DNA from: Parascedosporium putredinis
Taxonomy: Eukaryota > Ascomycota > Sordariomycetes > Microascales > Microascaceae
Direction of reading: 5' to 3'
DNA: 64,000 nucleotides
Assembly: GCA_949357655.1 (NCBI GenBank)
Contig: CASHTG010000012.1
Location: forward strand, 3,472,001-3,536,000
The notes beneath the pieces are model-generated. The model ran no database searches and was not told the DNA's origin. It saw nothing but the letters and a program-made list of their open reading frames with translations. A program made the translations under genes and the position numbers. Below, piece after piece: positions 1 through 9,981 of this stretch. Position 1 is the stretch's first letter; the number at the start of each line of letters is the position of its first letter.

Positions 1-133
1 TAGATCGCCATAGACGTTTTGGTCGGTGATGGTAGCGAGCTCCTATGGAGTGGGGATGGTGACATGTTAGCTAACCGCATCACAAACTTAATCACCGTGA
101 TCAAAAGCACATTCTCGGCGAGTCCTTGCGCAG

Positions 134-689
134 CTAGACTCGCGAAGAAAGGCTGCATTTCCAGGGCACAGAGAGTGGACATGGCTGGCCAGTGTTGTGT
201 GGGGTGGTAGGAAGACTTTCTAGAGAGCGCCAGAGAGCGCCAAGGGGGGCGGAGGGGGGACCTACAGCTCGCAGTTGTTGGTCACACGCCTTGAGTGCAG
301 ATCGGTTCTCAGAACGTGGTCTGCCTCCGTTAAGGATCAGCGCGCGGCGCTCAACCCATCGTTGCGCTGCCTCCTGCCGCAGATAGATCTTTTGGCCTTC
401 ATGGCGTCGAGCAAAGGCATCCAAAAGCACCCTAGAATATTCTTGGTTAGTTGCAAAGTCCTCGGTCGTGGTCCATTAGAATCCTTGTCTGCTTGCATCA
501 TTCTGGCGGTGGTGGCTTTTGTGAGACACTGCCCCTGGTGTGTGGAATTGCCTCGCCGGGGAGTGGAAGAAAAGGTGTGGTGTTGGGCCTTGGGAATGGC
601 GTTGAGAATAGTGGAGAGGAAGAGGGGGTTAGAGGGAGGGAGGAAGAGCGATTGAGTTGAGGGGAAGGAAAGAGAGGGAAAGAGAAAGA

Positions 690-733
<44 letters not shown>

Positions 734-1195
734 GGCCCTGGGAGTAGGCGGGCGTCCGATACCAAGGCAAGAGGCGCCAAGTGCCAACCTGCACTGCACC
801 ATCACGGCCATGAAGAAAAGGCAAGGCCGGGGGAGTGGAGAAGGGCAAGGGATGCGAAACTACTTACTGCTGCAGCTCAGCTTTCTCCTGTTCCTCTCGG
901 CCTCCTCTCGCATTTGGGACACTGGTGTCCGCCGCGCAGTTGAGGATGTGCTGCCCGTCAATAGCACACTGACGCAGGGCAGCCCATCCTTCAGTGTAGT
1001 AGTCTTCCATGTTATCAGGATCAACTGGGGCGGCGGCAATGTAATACTGCAACGACCGGAAATCGGCGAGCATGTCTGCGACGCGGATCTGGCGGTATTC
1101 GTTGACTGGGAGAGGGGCTCGAAGTCAGGGCGCCTATCTTTAAACGGGACTGGGGCGAGGAAGGGGAAAGGAAACTTACGTCCGTCCATTGTCAT
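134..1195 (-). CDS. Unrecognised small helical protein, three exons
   Basis: I do not recognise the family. Three exons can be joined in frame: 1195-1180, 1105-868 and 431-134. Both donors are GTAAGT. The second acceptor at 433-432 follows a CTAAC branch site. The phases fit (16 + 238 + 298 nt = 184 codons, 183 aa). The middle exon encodes a mostly helical stretch starting near MLADFRSLQYYIAAAP and ending in a Glu/Lys/Gln-rich segment. Exon 3 continues as a charged helix (FARRHEGQKIYLRQEAAQRW). The last ~50 residues are Pro/Ser-rich and less convincing, and a further intron could begin at a GTAGGT near 267, so the 3' end is uncertain. Intron 2 (435 nt) is long for this window and carries a (GA)n microsatellite. 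No membrane segment or signal peptide is evident. Confidence 0.5.
692..730. repeat. (GA)n microsatellite
   Basis: About 19 uninterrupted GA units (CT on the minus strand), inside intron 2 of the minus-strand gene at 134-1195. The neighbouring ORFs rich in Ser/Leu or Arg/Glu are artefacts of this repeat. Confidence 0.9.
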
Positions 1196-2350
1196 GCTAT
1201 GATCGTGCGAGAGGAGGCTTGGGAACAGGCTGCAGAGGGGAGGCGGCGCAACGAAGCGTAAATACCACAACGGCGTGTGACGGAAGAGGACCAGGCTATG
1301 GGCTGGTTGATTACCAAACAAGGAAATTGTGAAAGACGCTGGGTCTAAGCGAAGATAGAGGCCGGCTTGTCTTGACGGTTCACGTGTAAGTGCTGTACAT
1401 GTAAATGCGGGGGAGGAGGGGGACTCTGGAGATTGGTGGATAACGGATCCGGATGTCTAGTGAACGAAGGGGCCAGGAAGTCAGGAAGCTTCGGAAAAGG
1501 ATCAGAGAATGAAGAGAATGTGTGTCTAAGTGGGTGATGATGCAAGAATTAACAATAGTGCAAAGTAGTGAATGGGAGTGACGATCTCGATGATGACGAT
1601 CTTGTTCTGTTTCTTCTTCTCCTTGGTCTTGGTGATGGATGGACTATGAGGAAAGCTCGGCGACCTCTTTGGTGATGTGAATCCAAAGCACAAAAGATAT
1701 CTCGAGGAGCTATCTACAAGTGTCATTATATTATTTTTCTTCCTCGTGTGGGAAGGCTCTCGAGCGGGCCGATCCATCTCGAAGGCCTCCGGCCAACAAA
1801 GCATGGTGTTGATAAACGAACCCGTCCACTCAAGCTTGGCTTCCCCATGATGTAGCCTTTCTTGTTCCTGGAAGGAGGGGCGGGTCCGGGAATGCTTGGG
1901 AAAGGGTGCTAGATCCTCCTCCACCACTGACACCGACGCCCCCCGTTCAAGCAGGGCATCGACCAGTCAGAGGCTAGATGTGACTATGTTTAGACGGGAA
2001 TGTGAACCAAGGGCACACTAGCATGCAGCACCTGCAACGGGCGAGGTCCCAATCGATGATGCTATGGAGAGGGAGAAGGGGGAGGCAGGGCTTGGGAAAA
2101 GGCTGGCCAGGATATTAGAGAGACTCCGCAATTGGCACTTCCATGGCCAAGCCAGTCGGAGAAAATAAAATGCAGGGGGCTTGCAAAGGAATCGACATTT
2201 GGGCGCGCTGCATGGGGACCCGTCGCTAATTCTCCTTCGTACTTTGGACGTGAAGCGCCCACAGGGAGGCAGCGCACGAGGGTTTGCAACTAATACTATG
2301 TACTTGGCTTTTTTCACGGACATCTCCCGAGGCTAAAAAAGAGGAAGGGG

Positions 2351-2372
2351 GCAGCAGCAGCAGCAGCAGCAG
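2351..2372. repeat. (GCA/CAG)n microsatellite
   Basis: Seven trinucleotide units in non-coding sequence. No coding context is visible. Confidence 0.85.
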
Positions 2373-2815
2373 TGTAGTGCGAGGTAGCCTTGCTTGTCGT
2401 ACTGGGAAATAATAATAAAACCCCCAAGCCAGAAGAAGGAAGAAAAAAGCCCACTAACGACATCAAGGAGGCGCTTTTTCTGCGGGCTTTTGGTCTTTGG
2501 CTTCTGCAGTCTGCAGCAGGAGGGGCGTTCGATGAATAAAGCTCGATTGGGATTAGTGCGGACCCAGGCGTGACATTAGCGACGTTGCCCTGGGATGAAC
2601 TTGTCGACTGTTCGAGCACCTCGACGCACTCGCCTGTGGGTCGAGCTGCAGGAAACCATCCCCCATTTCCAAGCAGTAGCGGTTGTTTGGGCTGGGAGAA
2701 ATAACCTGCAGCGAGAGAGGCTGTACGGCAATAAACCCTCCGTTGGCGTTACCAGAAGAGGGTATCGCGTGTACCTCCTAACCCCAACTCAGCAACTTGA
2801 GGCTGCCGGAATTCA

Positions 2816-2851
2816 GACACACACAGACACACACACACACATACACACACC
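2816..2851. repeat. Imperfect (CA)n tract
   Basis: CA-rich tract with a few interruptions (AGAC, ATAC, CTAC) in non-coding sequence. Confidence 0.8.
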
Positions 2852-5255
2852 TACACAACCCATAGCCGACTCCTGTATGCAAACTGTGAGGCAGTGATGG
2901 CACGCGCTTGGCACAAGGCACACGGTTCCAAGGTTGACTGGCGATTCGAACTTCGAACCGACTGCAAGCGCACCCGGCGTCAGGGATGTCGGGACCACGG
3001 AGTCGGAGGGGATATGGATGACAATACGTCAATCTAGTACTGGCGACGTTGATGGTGGCGTCAGGCGAGGTTGGGGTTGGGTTTGGGCAAACCTAGCCTT
3101 GGCGCCCGAGGCCATTCTCGCGTGGGCTCGGTGTAAGCCAACAGGAGAGAGGTTAAAAGAATGGAGAAAATATTATCAATTTCAGGGTTCCATCTGAGTA
3201 TCAAGGTTCGCAGGCTGTCGATACATGTACTCCTAGTTACAATAAAATTCAGTACGTGCCCTTTAGACCGGAGGAAAAAGGAACAAAACTCCATCAAAAC
3301 GACGAAAATCAACGTCGCCCTCGTCCGTCTCAAATCCGGCCGTGACACCCTCGCAAAATATTCTCTTGGAGACCTCTGAAACCTCAACAAAAGACCACTC
3401 CGCCAATTCACAAATGGGTTTAAGGCGGTCAACCATCAACCCTCATCCTAATTTAGGGCAGGTGAGTGATATTACCTCAAGGCGGAACAACCTTGCCGCG
3501 GTGAACAAGCGCCTCGCCTTCTCGCTGGCCGGGCTCGCCAGTTTTTTTTTTTCTTTCCTCAAGAAGCATGGGGGCGACCTTCAGCTCAGGGTCTGCAGCA
3601 AGATCGAGCAAGTGCCCACCCAATTGGGAAGTAGGCTGAAGCCTTGCATGGTGGAAGTCGCAGAGGGGTGTCAAGTGTGGCTCAGCCAATAGAAGATTCT
3701 CCAAGACTGGACCCCTTCAATTGTCCCCGCCAAATCAGTGCCCCGCAAGCCGACTTATTAATAGCAAGTGACACAAGCAAGCGGCCTCCAGAGCCTCATT
3801 TGCCCGCACCGAAAGACACATCGGACCCACAAGCCACTGGCGGTCCCATATGCTTGGTCCCGATGATGCAAGCTTCCACCGTCCGAACTTGCCCCAGCAG
3901 TCTTCTGAATGTAACCATTGCGACGGCGAGCATCGCCGAGACATCCATTCGATTAATCATAAAATAAGGGGAGGGTTGGATCATGACCCAGCCCGCCTTT
4001 CACCCTGCAGCGCAGCCTTTTGAGGGTGGGGGATGATGAAATCGTGCTGCCCTTCAGAGGGCGAGGCAACGGCGCGGATGGGATTGGTTGAGCGTCCCGT
4101 CTAGTTTGATGAGCGAGGCTTGCAATTTGTTGCCGTTGATAGCTAAACTCGGGCTAGCCTTGCCCTCTCATTCCCTCCTTGCTAAAGCAGGAGGAGGGGG
4201 AAATGGGTCGAGGATGACGTCCCGGCACTGACACCAAAGGGCCCCTGCAAGATGCAGGCTTTACTCTTTGGGAGGAGCCCAAGTGGCTTGCATCCCTCCC
4301 CTTTCTTTGCCGACGATCGAGATCTCTGTGGCCAATTCGGCGGCCTGGGTCCCCATGAAGTCTCAATGCAAGTTGCCCCTTGCCTCAAAAGGCCCCCACC
4401 GCTGCCATGCATCAGAGTCAAATTTTCCTTGCAGTTTCCATAGCCGGCTTCGCGAACAAGCGCCGAGAACCCCGCAAGCTGCCTCCGAGACCTCTTCGCA
4501 TCTCCTAATCAAGTCTCCCCACCAATAAGCTGATGCCTCCTTTTCTAAACCCCTCTTCCTGGAGATTGTCCTTGTCTTCTTGCGTCGAATGTGGGCCCTC
4601 ATTCTGCATTTACTTACAGTCCTGCAACCGTGGCTACCCGATATCAAAGCCCGGGGACCATGACCACTAGGCCGTCCGGGAAGAACGCCACGCCCTCCGT
4701 CATGGCGTAATATCACAGCCTTTCTATTCCCCCTCGTAATCAGCCGGCCAGTTAGACGGCGCTGGCAAGGATTCGGCCGGGATCAGTGAACGACGTACCG
4801 CACAGGCTCGCAGCATTTCGAATCGTGCAAGTGTCCTCTGCCTTGCATTATCAAGGGACGGGAGGCAGCTGGCCTGAGTCGTGTCTTCTAGCCTTCTACC
4901 CAGTCATCTTGTCGGGGCTAGGGGGCCACCGGTACCGGGCTGCATGCGGGCCGACCATCGTGGCTTGCTGAAGGGGCAACTTGAATGAATGTAACCTTAC
5001 ATATCAAAGACCAACGACTACAAAATCATTTCTCTATTCTTCCTTGCTATCTCAACCTCTTTGCACGTAGGGTAGTATTATACAGTACCGCTAGGGTATC
5101 ATCGATTTGGCTGCTCACGGAACACATCCTCCGAATCCGAAGCGATCCCCCACCCGCTGAGCAGCCCGAGGCCCCTATTCACTGGCTGACATTTCACTCA
5201 GCCGGCTACTAGTTGATATGTCGACGTGGACGGGATTGTTGATTTCGTCGCGTCA

Positions 5256-6320
5256 TTAATCCTTCTCCGCAATGGCTTGTAGCCTCTCATCGATTTCCTC
5301 CTCGGTCAGCGTCCTAAACCTAGGCTCGGTTCCCTCCTTACCATCGGCTCGTGGTCCTCCCACAATGCCAATCTCAATCTCCGTCTTCTTGAAGTCCATG
5401 CTTAGGACGGTGCTGAGTGTGGTGATGGCGAGCTCGACAACGTCCTCCCACGATCCTGGCGCTGCGTCCTTGTTCCTGAGCTTCTTTTCGAGGTGGTTGA
5501 GCGCTTCCTGCTGTTTGGGACCCGCTGCTACGCCTTTATATCCTACAAAGTACCCAGCAGGATCGCACTTGAACAACTGGGGGCCGTACTCTTCATCCAG
5601 TGCAATCAACGTGGTAGCGACGCCATAAGGCCTCATCATCGCCTAAGAGAAAAACAACTATAAGTATTCCGAACATTCAGGTGCGGGGAAGAAGGGAGAG
5701 GCGGGGCTCAGGGAGAAGCAGTACTCTCTGGGTATAAACCTGGCTGATATTCGCGAGCCTCTTCGCAAGCGCATCGGCAGGCATCTCATAGCCATACTTG
5801 TATCTGAACTCGGCCGCTTCTGACTGCGCACGCTGCGCAAGAGGTCGTGCATCGGCAATCGATCCCGTCATGACGCAGCCGACCGAGGGGAAATTTGGAA
5901 GATATGGGTGACGGAGGAGGGGTCGATGAGCTTGTCCTGCACTGCCTGTTAATCAACCGGATCTAGATCTGGGTGTTGGTTTGATCGAAACGTACGGGAA
6001 CCTTCTTTTGCGACAAGACGACAGCACAGTTCTTGCCCTTAAGTCCTACGGACATGATATTGGCGGCTGTGATGGCCTTGAAGGCATATTCTAAGGACAA
6101 ACGATATCAGCGACTAAGTTGGTGGAGAGAGCCGATTCGGTCGGGTATGTCGTACCAACTTGATACAGGCGCCCCTGCTCGGAGAAAATGGTGATGTGTC
6201 TGTCCGATGCGGTGTCTATCCGGTTATTAGCTTCTTGTCACTCTCCCGATTCCCGTGGTCAAAAAAGGTGTCCTCGTGGAGGACACTGGACCATAAGGTA
6301 GAGACCGACGTACTTGACAT
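5256..6320 (-). CDS. 20S proteasome subunit alpha 1 (Scl1/PSMA6 type)
   Basis: Outer-ring alpha subunit of the 20S proteasome core; alpha subunits are not catalytic but form the gated entry ring. Five exons: 6320-6314, 6215-6156, 6090-5996, 5936-5725 and 5642-5256. The product is about 253 aa, normal for the family. The N-terminus has the alpha-subunit signature around ITIFSEQGRLYQVEYAFKA. Then come KNCAVVLSQKKVP, MTGSIADARPLAQRA, EAAEFRYKYGYEMP and MRPYGVATTL. The C-terminus ERLQAIAEKD matches Scl1/PSMA6 rather than other alpha subunits. Exon 1 encodes only two full codons and its start is the least certain part. A 1-base frame break lies in a short C/G run near 5885 (exon 4 is 212 nt where 213 keeps frame). 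The gene is divergent from the WKF-protein gene, with 631 bp between starts. Confidence 0.93.
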
Positions 6321-6951
6321 CTTGGGCGGTGAGTTTCGGTTTCAGTTGGATTGGGAGTCGTGATAATTCGAAAAAGGTAACGCCGGGATGCGGGTTTGGT
6401 GTTTAGGGGTATAAGAAAAGATTGTCGTAAATGGGTTGAGCGGATGAGGCTTTGGATATGACAGACCGTCTCGAGATCTTGGAAGAACGCGTTGCCAGGA
6501 GCTGCCTTGGGAGCTGTGAGCTAAGGAAGGCTGAAGCTCGGAACTGGTCGAAGTGCGGATTGTGGCCTCAGGCATAAATGCGAGAGCAAACCCAATCCCT
6601 ATCAATAATACTTCCAATTTGGATGGGTTGAGTATTAGGAGGTTGGGATTCGATGCCAAGTGCTTACATAACCACAAGCTTACCCTTATCGACTTGCAGA
6701 AATCTGGAGCTTTTAAAAGAAAAGCGGCTAGAGCAGAAAAAAATTTGGGCGAGAACTGGGAGCTGTCAAAGAAAAGATTTCAACCCATAAACGACCCAAT
6801 AAACCCGCCCAATTCTGCCAACGTTTACTGCAACCAGATTCAGAATTTGCAGTGTGCGGTCTGAATCTGACAAACAGGCAAGAGGGAAAAAATTGCAAGT
6901 GGACCAGCAGTTGGTCCTACCCTAGAGCGACCCAATCACTCCCGTCTCGGG
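6321..6951. promoter_or_regulatory. Shared intergenic region between divergent starts
   Basis: 631 bp separate the proteasome alpha1 start on the minus strand from the WKF-protein start on the plus strand, so this stretch must hold both promoters. I see no clear TATA box and no exact proteasome-associated control element. ORFs here show no conserved features. Confidence 0.5.
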
Positions 6952-8196
6952 ATGGCGTCTTCTACCCAAAGCATGGCAGCAAGCCGGGTCCCAGCCTGGA
7001 AACGGTTGGGCCTCAAGCTCAAGTCGCCCGCTTCCCAATCGGAACCCTCGAGCACTCCTAGCACAATTTCAAATACCGCAACCCCGACGTTGAGCACTCT
7101 AAACGGAAACGTCCGCAGTACAACGACACTCAAGTGGCCAGGCCTTCGCTGAAGAAGCCAAGGATAGACGAAGAAAAGCCCGGCTCTACATTGAAGAGGC
7201 AAAAATCTGTCACATTCGCCGGTGAGACAACGGCCCACCAGGAGTCCGCAGCTTCTTTCAACAAGACGGACAAGTCCCCGGCCAAGAAGAAGAGCAAGAA
7301 GAAGCCCCCAAGGACCCCAAGAAGGAAGCAAGTTCGCAGCCTACCGCGACGGCTCCTGATCTCACGGGCGCTATCCAGTATCTTCAGCGGTGGAAGAGCT
7401 CGCGGGATACTTGGAAGTTCAACAAGAATCATCAGACGCAGTTGATCAATCACGCCTTCAACCCGTCGCTTGTGCCAACCGCCGACGTCGGTGCCTTCTT
7501 CGAGTATATCCGTGACCTAAAAGGCCATATCCGGACGAGACTCAGAGACACTGCGAAAGAGATCCAAGCCTCCGATATGGAAGGGGGCAAGGACCACTTC
7601 CCTGCTGGAACCCCTGATGTGGAGTCCAAGGAGACGGAATACCAAAAATTATCTCCCGCCTCGTCCGCCAAGAATCAGCCGGCTCCAAAAGGAAGCGGTT
7701 TGATGAGAGGCAGTTTCTACAAGAGCATGAGGCCGCCATGGCGCAACGCGTGGTCAAGCGTATGCGAGCCGAGATGGTCATCGACGAGCTGAACAACAGC
7801 GACAGTGATGAGACCATCATGACGTCCACAACAGCTTCCGGTGCGGACTCTGATCCGCCCAAGCCCGAGACAGTGGAGGCTACCGATGATGCTGAGCAGC
7901 CAGCAAAGCCAGCTGACGGTGCCACACGGCCAGCAAAGCGCATCCGTGCCTCGAAGCGCCGAGGGGCTGACCTGGACGACAGCAGTTCGGATGAGTCGTC
8001 TGGTGAAGAAGACTCTGCGGACGAGTCTGATGAAGGGTCCGATTCCGGGTCTGGCTCTAGTTCAGAAGAGAGTTCGTCGGAAGAAGACGACGGATCCGAT
8101 GACGAAATGGAACTGGATCCTAGCCAAGACACTTCAAGCAGTTCATCATCCTCGTCTTCAGACGACTCCGATTCTGACGAAGAGGCCGGCGACTAG
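6952..8196 (+). CDS. WKF domain protein (DUF2373, yeast YCR016W/C7orf50 type)
   Basis: Predicted nuclear or nucleolar protein of unknown biochemical role; family members are suspected of acting in ribosome biogenesis. It appears intronless, about 415 aa. The N-terminus has VPAWKRLGLKLKSP, followed by a Lys-rich basic region. The WKF domain lies near residues 140-200: IQYLQRWKSSRDTWKFNKNH, then QLINHAFNPSLVP and a helix ending in RTRLRDTAKEI. Next is a basic helix (EHEAAMAQRVVKRMRAEMVI). The last ~100 residues are an acidic Ser/Asp/Glu tail ending EEAGD. Three frame breaks sit in runs of one base: C run 7082-7085, C run 7305-7309 and A run 7644-7648. Adding one base at each gives one continuous frame, so I treat it as one intact gene. 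It converges on the PhyH gene, 111 bp apart. Confidence 0.85.
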
Positions 8197-8307
8197 AAGA
8201 CGAGGCCATCACATTTTAAGATTCGAAAGTAGGAAAATGCCAACGACTGTTGCTCTTTAATTCACTCTTGCTCTTCAAGGTCAACTTTGTATTGGAGGCC
8301 CCAAAAA

Positions 8308-9270
8308 CTACCCAGACGAAGCCCGGCAGAGCCTCAAGCCCCCGGCCGCAAACAACCTTGTGAACCCGTTAGCCGGAGGCTGGAGCCAGTTCCTCGAGTC
8401 ATACTCCCTTCCCTCGCCCTCAATCACATGGAAAGTGTAGATGATGCGCCCTTTTTGACTCGTGTTGCTCTCGCTCTTGTGCAAGAGGTTTCCATGAATA
8501 AGGACCAAGGTACCAGCCTTTACCTCGCCCGGCACGTACTCCCCATCTGAGCCCTCCCTTTCCCCGTATCCTTCGCCTGGCGGGAACCTTGGCCCATCAT
8601 TATCCACCATTTCCGTGCCTGTATTCCCCGCCTTCCTCACAAGGCGCTGCGAAATCGGCGCCCACTTGTGTGAGCCGGGAAGGAAGCTCAAGCACCCATT
8701 TTCCAGGGTAGCGTCTTCCAGAGCGTACCAAAAGCCCACAGCAGAAGGCGAATTCGTGTAAAGGAAAGTCGAGTCTTGATGTGGCGGAACGGCACCTCCA
8801 ATCTCCGGCTGCTTGCATATCACCATGCTCTGCAAGCACTGGGGGTCGTGAAACCCCAGATCCCGGGCGATGGCAGCGGGCTTCGCAGGCTCGGTGCCCG
8901 CGGGGTTGGTGAGGGCGGAGAATGGCGGAGAAAGACCGTGTAGGTAGTGCCCGATCTTGTTGACGGCACGAGACTTGGGTTTGGTCAGATTGCCTTGGGC
9001 ATCGAAGGCGTCCTCTTCGAAAAAGAAGCGGATTTTATCACCCGAAGTGAGAAAATAATCGTCTCCAACGTGTTCGGATTTCTGGCCCGTCGAAAAACGG
9101 GTCATTGGATGGTCCTCGAGCGCGAAGTTGTCGAGAAGCGAATGCGTCTCGCCCAGCAGAGCAGACACAGTCGTGGGGAGTAGGGCGTTGGGAATGATCA
9201 AGTACCCATCCTTGTGGAAGGTCGCGATCTGCTCCGTTGTGAGCCCGCCTGACGTCAGTTGTGCAGCCAT
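8308..9270 (-). CDS. Phytanoyl-CoA dioxygenase (PhyH) family protein
   Basis: Predicted Fe(II)/2-oxoglutarate-dependent dioxygenase, about 320 aa, single exon and no frame break. The double-stranded beta-helix is visible: HQD within PPHQDSTFLYT gives the proximal His and Asp ligands, and the distal His is in LVLIHGNLLHKSESN. The Arg in KGRIIYTFHVIEG is the likely 2-oxoglutarate anchor. The start ITTEQ-type helix plus FHKDGYLIIPN is typical of PHYHD1-like proteins. I chose the ATG at 9270 because its context (GGCCATGGC) is excellent and the domain begins a few residues later. The frame is open to an upstream ATG at 9393, which would add 41 residues with some Ser/Ala/Arg character. The substrate cannot be read from sequence. 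It is divergent from Kap123. Confidence 0.88.
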   Translation of the reverse strand: MAAQLTSGGLTTEQIATFHKDGYLIIPNALLPTTVSALLGETHSLLDNFALEDHPMTRFSTGQKSEHVGDDYFLTSGDKIRFFFEEDAFDAQGNLTKPKSRAVNKIGHYLHGLSPPFSALTNPAGTEPAKPAAIARDLGFHDPQCLQSMVICKQPEIGGAVPPHQDSTFLYTNSPSAVGFWYALEDATLENGCLSFLPGSHKWAPISQRLVRKAGNTGTEMVDNDGPRFPPGEGYGEREGSDGEYVPGEVKAGTLVLIHGNLLHKSESNTSQKGRIIYTFHVIEGEGREYDSRNWLQPPANGFTRLFAAGGLRLCRASSG

Positions 9271-9981
9271 GGCCGCCGTTGAGAATGTCGATGAAGCCAA
9301 AAGGGTTGGTTGATCAAGCGGCCACAAAGAAGGAACCCTCAGAACAAAACCCGGCGCTGATGTTGGTTGCAACTCTCTGCCAATCTCTGCCAATCTCTGC
9401 TCTCTCTTGAACCGCTGTCAAAAGCTGAGCTGAATTAGGTTCGGTTCCCACGTGGGTTGCAAAGGCCTTGCTTGGGTGGGCAGACGATTCGGCTTGGCTG
9501 GCAAAACAGGCAAAACAAGAGTGGAGGTGACCTGTGCTGCTCGCTTTCTAGCGGCAAGTGCCAGGCTGCTAACCTAGCCACACAGCCATCAAGAGTTCCC
9601 AATCCGCCCCCTCGTTGGCCAGGCCCTCTTTTTCTCTGTGTTCCCACGCCGTGGCAAGTGTGGACATAATCAAACCGAGGGGTACGTACTTTTCACTGGC
9701 TCAAACGCGGGGCACTCGAGAGGGTCCTTTATCTTATCGAGCATTGCGAAGGTGGGGTAGCAATAATGTGACGGGAAATTTTTTGGACGCGAAAGATTTT
9801 TTTCTGTTTTTTTTTTTTTTTTGCGGACTCGCTTTCCACTATAAATTCAGGGTCGGGCATCAACAAACACAAATCCCACAAATCCCTCGGTGGCAAAGGC
9901 TTCTTTTCTCTTCAAACCGCGCTTTGGTCACTATTCTATCCTTTCCTTTTCTTCCAAAGCGCATAGAAGTCTCACAACACC
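9271..9981. promoter_or_regulatory. Divergent promoter region of PhyH and Kap123 genes
   Basis: 711 bp between two start codons. Near the Kap123 side lie a poly-T tract (about 9807-9822), a TATA-like CTATAAATTC (9839-9848) and a CT-rich leader. An 11-bp direct repeat (CAATCTCTGC type) lies around 9370-9400 in the PhyH leader. Confidence 0.5.
9889..9897 (+). promoter_or_regulatory. Exact GGTGGCAAA nonamer (PACE-like)
   Basis: The nonamer is identical to the yeast proteasome-associated control element bound by Rpn4. It lies 85 bp upstream of the Kap123 ATG. Rpn4 control by this site is established for budding yeasts, not for filamentous fungi, and the match may be chance. Confidence 0.2.

Larger units (their letters stand above)
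1196..5255. other. Gene-free interval with simple repeats
   Basis: About 4 kb between the 5' end of the unknown gene and the 3' end of the proteasome gene. I see no ORF with conserved motifs or spliceable structure on either strand. It contains a (CAG)n tract (2351-2372), an imperfect CA-rich tract (2816-2851) and short poly-T runs. Part of it must be the promoter and leader of the gene at 134-1195. Confidence 0.6.

Noticed and set aside
337..780. 147-aa Ser/Leu-rich minus-strand ORF
   Set aside because: It comes from the (GA)n microsatellite inside an intron; exon 3 of the local gene uses another frame.
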